A DNA stretch of 64,000 bases from Bacillus sp. sid0103 (GTDB lineage Bacteria > Bacillota > Bacilli > Bacillales_B > DSM-18226), in NCBI RefSeq assembly GCF_019219025.1, contig NZ_JAHUWN010000001.1, positions 248,001 to 312,000 on the forward strand, given 5' to 3'. The translations under genes and the position numbers were made by a program. Under the pieces are notes generated by a model, which was not told where the DNA came from, searched no databases, and saw only the letters and a program-made list of their open reading frames with translations. Positions 20,479 through 29,367 of the stretch are shown here, piece after piece. Within the stretch, counting starts at the first letter, position 1, and each line of letters opens with the position of its first letter.

Positions 20479-21138
20479 TTATTCCAATACTCTTTTTTCA
20501 AATCGATCGATGTCTTGGTCATTTCCTATCACAATTAACACATCATTAACGTGAAATGTTTCTCTAGCTTGTGGAGAAACAATAATTTCTTCTCCTCTTT
20601 TAATAGCAACAATGTTCAAACCATATTTTTTACGAATATCTAAATCCATAATTGTATTACCACTAAGTTTTCCATTTGCAACAATTTCTACAATACTGTG
20701 TTCAGCTGAAAGTTCAAGATAATCAACAACGTTACTAGAGGCCATATTGTTGGCTATTCGTCTTCCCATATCTCTTTCTGGATGAACGACATTGTCTGCT
20801 CCAATTTTACGAAGAACTTTTTCATGGTAATCATTTTGAGCCTTAGCGGTAATACGGTCTACTCCTAATTCCTTGAGAATAAGGGTTGTTAGGATGCTTG
20901 ATTGAATATCATCGCCAATAGCAACGATTACATGATCAAAGTTACGTATCCCTAAGCTCTTTAAAACCGCTTCGTCTGTTGTATCCCCTACAACCGCATG
21001 GGATGCAATCATTGCATATTCATTTACACGTTCCTCATTCTTATCAATTGCGAGCACTTCCATCCCCTCATCAGTAAGAGTACGACAAATACTGCCACCG
21101 AATCGGCCAAGCCCAATAACTGCAAAGCTCCTTTTCAT
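20479..21138 (-). CDS. ktrC: Potassium uptake regulatory protein KtrC (RCK/TrkA type)
   Basis: A 219-residue cytosolic RCK protein that gates a KtrD/KtrB potassium channel. The N-terminal Rossmann domain has GLGRFGGSIC at about residues 8-17 and acidic IDKNE at the ligand ribose position; the C-terminal RCK_C domain (from about residue 135) is where c-di-AMP binds in B. subtilis KtrC. The ATG at 21138 lies seven bases after GAGGAG; an upstream in-frame TTG is less likely. No membrane partner gene is in this window. Confidence 0.9.
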   Translation of the reverse strand: MKRSFAVIGLGRFGGSICRTLTDEGMEVLAIDKNEERVNEYAMIASHAVVGDTTDEAVLKSLGIRNFDHVIVAIGDDIQSSILTTLILKELGVDRITAKAQNDYHEKVLRKIGADNVVHPERDMGRRIANNMASSNVVDYLELSAEHSIVEIVANGKLSGNTIMDLDIRKKYGLNIVAIKRGEEIIVSPQARETFHVNDVLIVIGNDQDIDRFEKRVLE

Positions 21139-21223
21139 AAACAAACTCCTCTATTTCCATCATAATCTCATATGGTCTCATTTTAGCATTTTTTATTAAA
21201 GGAATATAGGGAGAATCACCTGT

Positions 21224-22141
21224 TTACTCTGGTCGGTTTCTGTTCTTCTTCTTTCTATATAAGGTAAAGAAAAAAATTCCAAGTAAAACTAAAATAGCTA
21301 AAATTGGTATGTTGCCTATGATAAAGATAACTAAATCTGATAAGCCAACTAATAACAAATTAATACTTTTCATAAATTGTTTTTTTGTTTTCTCCCATGT
21401 ATTTAATTTGTCTTTCTCAATAGATGGAATAACTACTCTTTTTTCGTATAAGTTTATGTTAACCGTAGAAAGGGATGTTTGATTTTCTAAAAACTTCATC
21501 TTTCCTTCAATGGCCTCGATTTCTTCCTGAACAACCGCCAAATCAGCTGAAATTTTTAATAAATCTTCTGTTTTTACAGCACTTTTCATGAAAGTTGTTA
21601 AACGTTCTTCCACTACCCTTTTTGATTTCAATCTGGACTCAAGATCCACATATTCCTCCGTTACATCCTGTCCGGTTATATTCCTTTGCAAAACTTCAGC
21701 AGCTTGGCTCTCAGCATCATGTAAAAAGGCCTGAAAGTTCTTTTGCGGGATTCTTATTTTGATGCTGCCACTCACCTGCTCATTCCCCTCTTTTGACACA
21801 TTGGACTCCGTTATATAGCCACCATATTTGATAACTTTTTCTTCAAGAGTTTGGACCGTTTTATCAAATTTTTTTACACGCAGCTGAAGTTCTGCTTGAT
21901 AAATGATCATTTGATTTTGAATTTTTAGTTTTGCCGTTTCAGCTGTTTTTTCTGCCTTTCCTGCTTCACCCACATAAAAGTTAGCTTGCTCTCCACTTCC
22001 CGAACTAGCGCTATCCATCGCCACATTATTATCTTGATTTACTTTCTCACTTTTTTCTTCGCTGCTAGCACTGCAGCCAGCAAGCCATGCTAGTACAATA
22101 ATAAATAAGATAGGTAACCTTCGGTTTATATTTGTCAACAT
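21224..22141 (-). CDS. DUF4349 lipoprotein
   Basis: A 305-residue lipoprotein with signal MLTNINRRLPILFIIVLAW and lipobox LAGC (Cys23). A low-complexity Ser/Asn/Glu linker follows, then the DUF4349 domain (about 75-250) with KYGGYITESNV, IRIPQKNF and a coiled-coil region (VVEERLTTFMK to EEIEAIEGKMKFLENQ), and a C-terminal membrane helix near 270-292 with a basic tail. It is thus tied to the membrane at both ends. Function of the family is unknown. Confidence 0.85.
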   Translation of the reverse strand: MLTNINRRLPILFIIVLAWLAGCSASSEEKSEKVNQDNNVAMDSASSGSGEQANFYVGEAGKAEKTAETAKLKIQNQMIIYQAELQLRVKKFDKTVQTLEEKVIKYGGYITESNVSKEGNEQVSGSIKIRIPQKNFQAFLHDAESQAAEVLQRNITGQDVTEEYVDLESRLKSKRVVEERLTTFMKSAVKTEDLLKISADLAVVQEEIEAIEGKMKFLENQTSLSTVNINLYEKRVVIPSIEKDKLNTWEKTKKQFMKSINLLLVGLSDLVIFIIGNIPILAILVLLGIFFFTLYRKKKNRNRPE

Positions 22142-22229
22142 AAGACACCCCTTTTTCTATATTTTAATGGTCGGTATTAATGCATATTTATTAATACCGA
22201 CGATTAAAAAGAGGCAAGGTTACAGTCTA

Positions 22230-22271
22230 AAAAAAAAAGCTGCCGATTGGTACACAACGGACAACTTTTTT
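22230..22271 (-). terminator. Terminator of ykuV
   Basis: On the minus strand AAAGTTGTCCG pairs imperfectly with CGGCAGCTTT, then a run of nine Ts. It follows ykuV directly. Confidence 0.7.
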
Positions 22272-22280
22272 TCAACAATA

Positions 22281-22736
22281 TTATTCGGTTTTTTCTAACT
22301 CATCTAATACACGGTTTACACGTTTTTCGAGCATTTTCATGCCGCTTCCGCCTGCTTGGAAATGGCGAAGCTTACCTTCACGGTCAAAGACATAATAAGC
22401 TGGAACATATTGGTTTTCGAATGCTTCTGTTAACTTATGCTCACTGTCTACAAAAATTGGTTGATTAATCCCATGTTCAGCTGCCACTTGTTTAATTTCT
22501 TCTAAATTTAGATCGTTTTCAGATCGAGGCATATGAACGGCAACCACATTTAACTTGTCCTTAAAATCATCACGGAATTGGTTAACCTGGGGCATTGCTT
22601 CTTTACAAAGATGGCAGCTAATCGACCAAAAGTGGATTAATGTTGGTTTTTCACCGATTAGATCCGCTTTTGTCACTTCACCATTTAACCATTCTACAGC
22701 ACCGGTTAATTCTGGCATGGGTTCACGTAATTTCAT
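22281..22736 (-). CDS. ykuV: Thiol-disulfide oxidoreductase YkuV
   Basis: A 151-residue thioredoxin-fold protein. The active site SCHLC (Cys41, Cys44) sits in HFWSISCHLCKEAMPQ, and VPAYYVFD supplies the cis-proline region; the C-terminus (GGSGMKMLEKRVNRVL) agrees with B. subtilis YkuV. No signal peptide, so it acts in the cytosol. AGGAGG precedes the ATG. It follows the peroxiredoxin gene ykuU, a pairing that suggests a reductant-peroxidase relation, though a hairpin separates them. Confidence 0.92.
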   Translation of the reverse strand: MKLREPMPELTGAVEWLNGEVTKADLIGEKPTLIHFWSISCHLCKEAMPQVNQFRDDFKDKLNVVAVHMPRSENDLNLEEIKQVAAEHGINQPIFVDSEHKLTEAFENQYVPAYYVFDREGKLRHFQAGGSGMKMLEKRVNRVLDELEKTE

Positions 22737-22751
22737 GAGTATTCCTCCTAT

Positions 22752-22786
22752 TAAAAAGACCTAACGCTTTTAAAAGGTTAGGTCTA
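22752..22786 (-). terminator. Hairpin between ykuU and ykuV
   Basis: On the minus strand AGACCTAAC and GTTAGGTCT form a perfect nine-base stem followed by TTTTTAA. It may partly terminate ykuU transcripts and so set a lower level of ykuV. Confidence 0.75.
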
Positions 22787-22801
22787 TCTTTTTTCTACTA
22801 A

Positions 22802-23350
22802 TTAGACGTTCAATGTAGCTTGTCCAGGCTTCCAGTTCGCCGGGCAAAGACCGCCTGTTTGTAATGCTTGAAGAACACGTAAAGTTTCATCAACATCACG
22901 GCCGATATTATTGTGGTTCACAACAGAGTACATTAATTCACCTTCTGGACTGATGATGAATAATCCACGTAGCGCGATACCTTCTTCTTCAATTAGTACA
23001 CCGTAGTCACGAGCAACAACATGGTTCGTATCTGCTGCTAATGCATAATTTAAATCGCCAAGACCATTTTCTTTACGGTCTGTTTTAATCCAAGCAAGAT
23101 GAGTATGAATAGTATCTGTTGATGCACCAATTACAACTGCATCTAAATCATCAAATTCTTCATAACGGTCAGATAAGGCTGTGATTTCTGTTGGACAAAC
23201 AAATGTAAAGTCCATTGGATAGAAGAATAATACAGTCCACTTATCGTTTTTCATATTTTCTTCTAGACTAACTTTACCAAATTCTTTGTTTGGTAATACA
23301 GCTTCCATTTCAAAGCGAGGTGCTTGTTTACCTACCATACGTTCAGGCAT
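22802..23350 (-). CDS. ykuU: Two-Cys peroxiredoxin YkuU
   Basis: A 182-residue AhpC/Prx1-type peroxiredoxin. The peroxidatic cysteine is Cys52 in FTFVCPTE, and the resolving cysteine lies in GGLCPANW near residue 170. GLFIISPEG and HNNIGRDVDETLRVLQALQ are typical. The start at 23350 follows GGAGGGATT; an upstream in-frame ATG adds five residues and lacks a ribosome site. It detoxifies peroxides in the cytosol with a thioredoxin-type donor, possibly YkuV. Confidence 0.93.
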   Translation of the reverse strand: MPERMVGKQAPRFEMEAVLPNKEFGKVSLEENMKNDKWTVLFFYPMDFTFVCPTEITALSDRYEEFDDLDAVVIGASTDTIHTHLAWIKTDRKENGLGDLNYALAADTNHVVARDYGVLIEEEGIALRGLFIISPEGELMYSVVNHNNIGRDVDETLRVLQALQTGGLCPANWKPGQATLNV

Positions 23351-23621
23351 TCTAAATCCCTCCAAATATTAAATAAAATCAGCTTTATAGCAATTCTCAT
23401 TTGCTATCCTTTATCACATTACTAATTATAGGACAGAGCTTATTTCAGGTCAATATTATATAATAATTAATTTAATTAAATAATTATTATTAATTATTAC
23501 CCCATTCCCCTTCATAAGTTTACCCTATTTGCTTAAGAATAATCGACGATATGTAACAATTTCCCTTTTAATTCTCTTACATTTTATCATGAATGCAAAT
23601 CAGAACCAAATAATACGCCTC

Positions 23622-24743
23622 TTATCTATTTCCGAGATTCGTGAAATAGGATGTCATAACATTGATGGCAACGCTAATCGCCTCTTCATGTGGATTTAAC
23701 TTTGCATGGTGTAAACCATAAGGTGATTCGACACCAAGCCAAAACATGAGCCCGGGTATTTCTTGAAGCATATAACCAAAGTCTTCACCTGTCATTGCTT
23801 CTTTGCACTCGATGACATTCACATTGGTTTCTTCCTGAATATATTTCATAAACTCTCTTGTAATTGTTTCAGTATTATAAACCTGATGATACATCGAGCC
23901 ATAATCGATGTTAGCTTTACATTCAAAGCCTGCCTCGATTCCTTTAACAAGTGCTTCAATACGATGTTTAACCTTTTTCATTGATTCAGCAGAAAGCGTT
24001 CTAATTGTCCCTTCGAGTCTTGCAGTTTCAGCAATAATATTTTGAACTGTGCCTCCAGTAATTTTCCCGATCGTTATAACCGCACTATCTAAAGGGTCCA
24101 CATTCCTTGCAACAATCGTTTGCAGTTGATTAACCAATGCACATGCAGCTATCACCATATCATTCGTTTCGTGTGGTCTTGCTGCATGCCCGCCTTTACC
24201 CTTAAGGTCAATAAACAATTCAGAGGTATTTGCAAATAATAACCCTTCCTTCACTGCTATTGAACCAACAGGATACTCTGGAGCGATATGTAAGGCAAAA
24301 ATTAGATCCGGTTTCCATTCTTGCATTTCTTCCGATCTCAACATTGGTTCCGCGCCGCCTGGTCCTTCCTCAGCAGGCTGGAAAACAAATAAAAGGTCAT
24401 CTTTAATTGGGTTCTCAGTAAAATAAGTCAACACCCCAAGAGCAATACTCATATGGAAATCATGACCACAGGCATGCATCTTGTCAGTATGTGTCGATGA
24501 AAACGGTAAACCAGTGTCTTCACTTATAGGCAATCCATCAATATCAGTTCTGTAACCAATTGTTTTTTTAGGATTTAAACCATGAACCTTTACAAACAAG
24601 CCCGTCTTCCATTTCTTTATGGTCATTCGATCCTGTGGAAAGGACTCCAGGTAAGATAATATATATGCCTGTGTTTTAAATTCTTGAAATCCTAGTTCTG
24701 GGATTTGATGAAGGTCACGGCGGATCTTAATAAACTGATTCAT
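23622..24743 (-). CDS. ykuR: N-acetyldiaminopimelate deacetylase YkuR
   Basis: A 373-residue M20-family amidohydrolase that frees LL-diaminopimelate from its N-acetyl form. Visible motifs are [14 protein letters not shown] at the start, ACGHDFHMS (metal ligands) near residue 91, [10 protein letters not shown] near 126 and [10 protein letters not shown] near 185. No signal peptide. It is 300 bases after dapH on the same strand; a long repeat fills the gap. DapH, PatA (34 kb) and YkuR together form the acetylase branch of the lysine/DAP pathway. Confidence 0.93.
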   Translation of the reverse strand: MNQFIKIRRDLHQIPELGFQEFKTQAYILSYLESFPQDRMTIKKWKTGLFVKVHGLNPKKTIGYRTDIDGLPISEDTGLPFSSTHTDKMHACGHDFHMSIALGVLTYFTENPIKDDLLFVFQPAEEGPGGAEPMLRSEEMQEWKPDLIFALHIAPEYPVGSIAVKEGLLFANTSELFIDLKGKGGHAARPHETNDMVIAACALVNQLQTIVARNVDPLDSAVITIGKITGGTVQNIIAETARLEGTIRTLSAESMKKVKHRIEALVKGIEAGFECKANIDYGSMYHQVYNTETITREFMKYIQEETNVNVIECKEAMTGEDFGYMLQEIPGLMFWLGVESPYGLHHAKLNPHEEAISVAINVMTSYFTNLGNR

Positions 24744-24769
24744 TTATGTTCCTTTCCTCCCCTATAAAA

Positions 24770-25047
24770 GAAGCGTGGAAAGAATCCACGCTTCCGCTTT
24801 TACTATCTAGCTCCAGCGCCTAGGGGCTCGGGGTAATAAGCGTATCCAGCTCCGGCTCCTTGGGACTCGAGTCATAAGCCACCCCCTGAAGAAGGCAAAA
24901 AGCGCCTTCTTGCAGGGTGCGTCTTATGCCTTCGTCCCAGGACAGTCGCCTACACATTTAGGTCAATCCGTCCTGAAGGTTAAAAAGCAACCTTCACGCC
25001 GGCTCGACTTATGCCTGTCGCCCCTGTGCAAGGCGCTTCCGCTTTTA
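24770..25047. repeat. Structured intergenic repeat, family R2, inside the dapH-ykuR operon
   Basis: The interval between dapH and ykuR is filled by a GC-rich repeat. It is bounded by a perfect 14-base direct repeat CGCTTCCGCTTTTA (24789-24802 and 25034-25047); the right copy overlaps the dapH stop codon. Inside are hairpins GAAGGTT/AACCTTC and AAGAAGGC/GCCTTCTT, and a GAAGCGTGGA/TCCACGCTTC hairpin caps the left side (24770-24794). No frame encodes a protein. Such elements are, from memory, common in Bacillaceae genomes. Confidence 0.75.
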
Positions 25048-25755
25048 AAGTTGTCTTAGCTCTTGCATAATTTCTGTTTTCGATTTCGTTTTTTCGTCGA
25101 TATCTTTTATTTTCCTAGCAGGCATCCCTGCTACAACTGTATAAGGTGCAACATCTTGAGTAACTACAGCACCTGCAGCTACTACAGAGCCTTTTCCAAC
25201 TGTTACCCCTTCAAGGACAACCGCATTTGCTCCAATCAGAACATCATCTTCAATTACGACTGGCTTAGCGGATGGTGGTTCGATTACACCTGCTAATACG
25301 GTGCCTGCTCCAATATGGCAATTCTTCCCAACTGTTGCTCTTCCACCAAGGACAACTCCCATATCTATCATGGATTTTTCTCCAATAACTGCACCAATAT
25401 TGATAACAGCCCCCATCATAATAACGGCATTATCCCCGATCTCCACTTGATCACGAATCACTACTCCTGGCTCAATTCGTGCATTTATATGCTTTGTATC
25501 TAATAATGGGATAGCTGAATTACGACGGTCATTTTCAACCACGTAATCTTCAATATTCCCTTTATTTGCTTCTAATACTTCATCGATTTCAGACCATTCA
25601 CCAAAAAGAACACCAGTATTTCCATTAATAAAGGTTTTTGTATTATCTCCAAAATCAATACCCTCTAATTCACCTTTTACATATACCTTTACTGGTGTAG
25701 ATTTTTTACTATTTTGAATAAAAGAAATAATTTCATTTGCATCCATCATTTTCAT
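25045..25755 (-). CDS. dapH: Tetrahydrodipicolinate N-acetyltransferase DapH
   Basis: A 236-residue acyltransferase, the exact family length. The N-terminal helical domain ([14 protein letters not shown]) is followed by a left-handed beta-helix of hexapeptide repeats from about residue 90 ([21 protein letters not shown], then [36 protein letters not shown], typical of DapH). It acetylates tetrahydrodipicolinate with acetyl-CoA. The start at 25755 follows GGGGGG; the frame extends upstream without a ribosome site. Its stop codon lies within the R2 repeat end. Confidence 0.95.
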   Translation of the reverse strand: MKMMDANEIISFIQNSKKSTPVKVYVKGELEGIDFGDNTKTFINGNTGVLFGEWSEIDEVLEANKGNIEDYVVENDRRNSAIPLLDTKHINARIEPGVVIRDQVEIGDNAVIMMGAVINIGAVIGEKSMIDMGVVLGGRATVGKNCHIGAGTVLAGVIEPPSAKPVVIEDDVLIGANAVVLEGVTVGKGSVVAAGAVVTQDVAPYTVVAGMPARKIKDIDEKTKSKTEIMQELRQL

Positions 25756-25830
25756 AAGTAGGCCCCCTATAGTTGTCGTTACTAAAAAATACTTTATCAA
25801 ACAAAAGCAATGAAAACAAGAAAAACCACC

Positions 25831-26718
25831 TTATTCTTCTGAAGATTCTGCGATATATTCCTTAATTAATTCGACAAAAGCCTTCACTTGCTTTAACTGA
25901 AAGGCAGACTCATAGCCTAAAAGCCACGTATCACGTTTTAAGGGGTGATTATTCTCATCTACAAGCGGTATTTTGAAGATTTCCCTATCAGTTTTAGTTA
26001 GTGTTATCGCTGGTAAAATCGCGTAGCCAATCCCATTAAAGGCCATCTGTTTACAGGTCTCAATTTGATCGACAACCACTGTCCGCTTTGGTGATGTCTT
26101 AAAGTTTCTCATCCACCAATCTTGTATTTCTTGATAATAATTTGAATCACTTTTAAATTGAATAAATGGTCGGTCCGTATGTAACACTTGTTCAGGACTA
26201 GTAATTTCCCTATCAACCAAATAAAGAGGATCATTAAAAAGGTGAACCTTAACCCCTTTCCAATCTGGTGTTCCACGAATAATCCCAACATGAACTTGAT
26301 CGTCATACAACGATTTTAAAATTTCACTGCTCCATCCGGTAACTAATGAAATTCTGGCTTGAGGATACCTATCTATAAATTTCTTTAACACCTGAGGGAG
26401 CCAATTTTGTCCTACTATCGAAGCAACTGCAATTTTTAAAGTTCCAGACACCCCTGATTGGAGAGAATGAATGGTTTCACGTACTTTTTCTTGCTTCGTT
26501 AATACATCATTGACAAATTGGATGACATGTTCACCGGCAGGGGTTAGGGCTAATCCTTTTTGCGAACGAATAAATAGCTTTGTTCCCCAATCTTTTTCAA
26601 TGGTTTGCAATCGTTGAGATAGCGCTGGCTGGGATACAAATAACCGTTCTGACGCCTTTCTCATATTCATTTCCTGAGCAAGGACTGATAATAACTGAAA
26701 TTCAGACAATGAGGACAA
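25831..26718 (-). CDS. ccpC: LysR-family regulator CcpC
   Basis: A 295-residue LysR regulator: an N-terminal winged helix-turn-helix (ASERLFVSQPALSQRLQTIEKDWG) and a C-terminal effector domain containing LVTGWSSEILKSLYDDQVHVGIIRG. These phrases and the neighbour dapH agree with B. subtilis CcpC, which represses aconitase and citrate synthase and responds to citrate. The start is TTG behind AAGGAGGG. Target sites were not looked for because the target genes are outside the window. Confidence 0.88.
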   Translation of the reverse strand: MSSLSEFQLLSVLAQEMNMRKASERLFVSQPALSQRLQTIEKDWGTKLFIRSQKGLALTPAGEHVIQFVNDVLTKQEKVRETIHSLQSGVSGTLKIAVASIVGQNWLPQVLKKFIDRYPQARISLVTGWSSEILKSLYDDQVHVGIIRGTPDWKGVKVHLFNDPLYLVDREITSPEQVLHTDRPFIQFKSDSNYYQEIQDWWMRNFKTSPKRTVVVDQIETCKQMAFNGIGYAILPAITLTKTDREIFKIPLVDENNHPLKRDTWLLGYESAFQLKQVKAFVELIKEYIAESSEE

Positions 26719-26751
26719 CTTGATCCCTCCTTAAAAAAGGCCCTGTAAAAA

Positions 26752-28263
26752 TTACACAGAGCGTTCGTTCTTTTTCGGTATAAAAAAGATTAATAGTAAA
26801 CTTATAATCGCAACAGCAAGGACAACATAATAAACAAAATGAAGGGAATGGGTTAACCCATTCTGCAAGAAGTTTCGGACTGATTCTGAAAGATTTTCCC
26901 GTTCCGTCGATTTTAACAGTTTATTAACATCATCCACTGAGAAAGTATGATCTTTTTGACTGAAATAATGACTCAATCGATTATTAAGAATCCCTCCGAG
27001 CAACGCTGCACCGATGGTATTGCCAAGATTCCGCATAAACATATTTGAAGCGGTTGCGATCCCTCTCTGTTCCCAACCAACCGTACTTTGAATCGAGACA
27101 ATAAAGGCCGTAGATGTTAAGCCCATTCCTCCACCAACGAAAAAAGAACCCGCTGCTGCCCACAAAGGCCCGGAGGACGCTGACATCGTCACGAAGACGA
27201 TACTGCCGATAATTAACAATAATCCTCCGATAATCGATGTTTTTCGATAACCAATAGTAATCAACAATCGTCCAGCAATTGTTGACGCGATTGGCCAGCC
27301 GATTGACATCGTTGTCAAGGTAAATCCAGCAACGATTGGTGTTTGTTCCATCACACCTTGTACAAATGTTGGTAAAAAGCTTGAGATTCCTATTAACATG
27401 ATTCCAGTTGTAAGTGAGGTCGTGTTAGCAATTAATATAGAACGTTCTTTCCAAATCGTAAATGGCATAATCGGCTCTTTCGCACGGCCTTCATGGAGCA
27501 CAAATCCAAGTAAAGTTATAACACTTAATGCAAATAAACTTACTGACTGCCAAGAACTCCATGCAAACCGGCTTCCGCCTTCGACAAGGATAAACATTAA
27601 CGAGGAGATCGTGACCGTGACCAAAACAGCACCAACATAATCTATTTCATGTTGTTTCCTTTTGATGTTTTCATGTAAAAACAACCAGAGACCCACTAAA
27701 GAGAGGATACCAAGTGGAACGTTAATCCAAAAAACATAATGCCAACTTACATATTGAACAAGTAAGCCTCCAACTGCTGGTCCGGTTATGGCTGAAATCC
27801 CCCAAACACTAGATAAGTATCCCTGAATTTTTGCCCTCTCTTCAGCGCTGTAAATATCACCAATGATGGTGGTTGCTATTGGCGTCACTGCACCAGCACC
27901 AAATCCTTGTATTAAGCGAAAAATAATCAGCATGTTCATGGACGTGGCAAACCCACAAAGAATCGATCCGATTAAAAAGAAAATAATTCCGATGGTAAGA
28001 ATTGGTTTCCTGCCAAATAAATCAGATAATTTTCCGTAAATGAGAACGGTTACAGAATTCATTAACAAGTACGCAGAAAATACCCAGCTATAAAGGGTAA
28101 ACCCGCCAAGGTCTGCAACAATGGCCGGCATTGCGGTTGAAACAATCGTGGCTTCAATCGCCCCCATAAACATCGCTAACATCACCGCTGCTAATACAAG
28201 CGGTTTTTTTGTTTGTTTTTTCTGAGAACCTTCTTTTGATATCTTACCAAAAGCATTGCTCAT
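26752..28263 (-). CDS. MDR family MFS transporter (DHA2, 14 TM)
   Basis: A 503-residue drug:proton antiporter-type protein with about 14 membrane segments. It has the DHA2 motifs GKLSDLFGRKPIL (motif A, near residue 80), RLIQGFGAGAVTP (motif B, Arg115) and GPAVGGLLVQYVSWHYVFWINVPLG (motif C and following), and a long C-terminal loop before the last helix. The start follows GAGGTG. It lies between darB and ccpC in the same direction. The drug spectrum cannot be read from sequence. Confidence 0.88.
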   Translation of the reverse strand: MSNAFGKISKEGSQKKQTKKPLVLAAVMLAMFMGAIEATIVSTAMPAIVADLGGFTLYSWVFSAYLLMNSVTVLIYGKLSDLFGRKPILTIGIIFFLIGSILCGFATSMNMLIIFRLIQGFGAGAVTPIATTIIGDIYSAEERAKIQGYLSSVWGISAITGPAVGGLLVQYVSWHYVFWINVPLGILSLVGLWLFLHENIKRKQHEIDYVGAVLVTVTISSLMFILVEGGSRFAWSSWQSVSLFALSVITLLGFVLHEGRAKEPIMPFTIWKERSILIANTTSLTTGIMLIGISSFLPTFVQGVMEQTPIVAGFTLTTMSIGWPIASTIAGRLLITIGYRKTSIIGGLLLIIGSIVFVTMSASSGPLWAAAGSFFVGGGMGLTSTAFIVSIQSTVGWEQRGIATASNMFMRNLGNTIGAALLGGILNNRLSHYFSQKDHTFSVDDVNKLLKSTERENLSESVRNFLQNGLTHSLHFVYYVVLAVAIISLLLIFFIPKKNERSV

Positions 28264-28281
28264 ATTTACACCTCAAACGTT

Positions 28282-28316
28282 AAAAAAATCAAGCTCCCTT
28301 CTCGGGAGCCTAAAAA
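28282..28316 (-). terminator. Terminator of darB
   Basis: GCTCCC and GGGAGC with a five-base loop, followed on the minus strand by TTGATTTTTTT, directly downstream of darB. Confidence 0.75.
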
Positions 28317-28318
28317 CA

Positions 28319-28771
28319 TCATCTGTCACTGTTTTGCAATTTATTAATCATCTTATTTAATTGATTTAATAATGTACTTCTTGGCAAAATTCCTTCAAAA
28401 TAGCCATCTTCAGTCTCAACGCATAAAAAAGGTTGAGTAACAAGTAGTTCAAGGCATGTTTTTAAGGATGCTGAAATTTTCACTCGCGGAATTGAACTTT
28501 TCATAACCTCTTCAACACGTTTTTTCTCAAGTTGCTCAAACTCAATTCTTTCTAGTCCTAAAATAGAATCCATAATAATTGGCGTACTTATTAACCCGTG
28601 AAGTTTGTAATGTGGATCTAACACAGGGATAGCCGTATAACCACTTTTTGTTAAAACTAATAAGGCATGCTCGAGATTATTGCCAATTTGCACGTGTGCA
28701 ACCCGTTCAGACGGAATCATTAAATCTTTTATCGTTAATTTTAAAAATTCATCATTAGGAAGACTGATCAT
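28319..28771 (-). CDS. darB: c-di-AMP-binding CBS protein DarB/CbpB
   Basis: A 150-residue protein made of two CBS domains (about residues 12-70 and 82-140). The opening ISLPNDEFLKLTIKDLMIPSERVAHVQ and GYTAIPVLDPHYKLHGLIST agree with B. subtilis YkuL. DarB binds c-di-AMP; in its free form it stimulates Rel and pyruvate carboxylase. The start at 28771 lies eight bases after GAGGAG. With KtrC this is the second c-di-AMP receptor in the window. Confidence 0.9.
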   Translation of the reverse strand: MISLPNDEFLKLTIKDLMIPSERVAHVQIGNNLEHALLVLTKSGYTAIPVLDPHYKLHGLISTPIIMDSILGLERIEFEQLEKKRVEEVMKSSIPRVKISASLKTCLELLVTQPFLCVETEDGYFEGILPRSTLLNQLNKMINKLQNSDR

Positions 28772-28901
28772 CACGGTAACTCCTCAAAATTGTTTTTCTA
28801 CAGTTTCATTCTACCATAGTATTCGGGAGTCTGTGTTAATTTTGGTAACGTTCCGCTCGAAACGTTTTGCATCCTCCGCCATTTTTCATGACATGAAAAA
28901 G

Positions 28902-28924
28902 AAAGGACCCCTAAAGGTCCCTTA
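28902..28924 (-). terminator. Short terminator of ykuJ
   Basis: GGACC and GGTCC with a CCTAAA loop, followed on the minus strand by TTTCTTTTTC; overlaps the ykuJ stop. Confidence 0.6.
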
Positions 28925-29158
28925 TTGAATCAAATCAAAAATTTCAATTGTAATCATATCAATGTTATCAAATTGATAACGCTTTGGTTTTTCCTTTTCA
29001 TTATATATTTCTAATTCAAATGTCTCCGTTTTCGGATGAAATGTTACTTGACACTTTCTATCTCCGTTTACCTCGAAATAGCGTTGTGCTGGTTCACCAC
29101 TATTTGCTGTTTCCTGAAGATTTTTTAATCTTGATAATATACCTTGAAGCTGTGACAT
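28922..29158 (-). CDS. ykuJ: YkuJ, DUF1797 family protein
   Basis: A 78-residue soluble protein matching YkuJ: MSQLQGILSRLKNLQETANS, then QRYFEVNG and FDNIDMITIEIFDLIQ at the C-terminus. The start at 29158 follows AAAGGAGA with eight bases between; upstream codons of the open frame have no ribosome site. No function is established. The order ykuI-ykuJ-darB (ykuL) matches B. subtilis. Confidence 0.87.
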   Translation of the reverse strand: MSQLQGILSRLKNLQETANSGEPAQRYFEVNGDRKCQVTFHPKTETFELEIYNEKEKPKRYQFDNIDMITIEIFDLIQ

Positions 29159-29367
29159 CGGCTTCGTCTCCTTTCCAACCCAAACAAACATCTACAATTA
29201 TATTTCTCATTTAGCATTTTTCTATCCGAGTGGTTATCTTTCATCATTTTCCAGCCCATAAGAATATGCCAATATTAAAAGAATAAAATAACACTGGCCA
29301 TTTGTCCAAGTAAAAATAAAAAAATAGGTAATTTTTTATTATTTGAATGAAAATAAGCTAAAACAAT

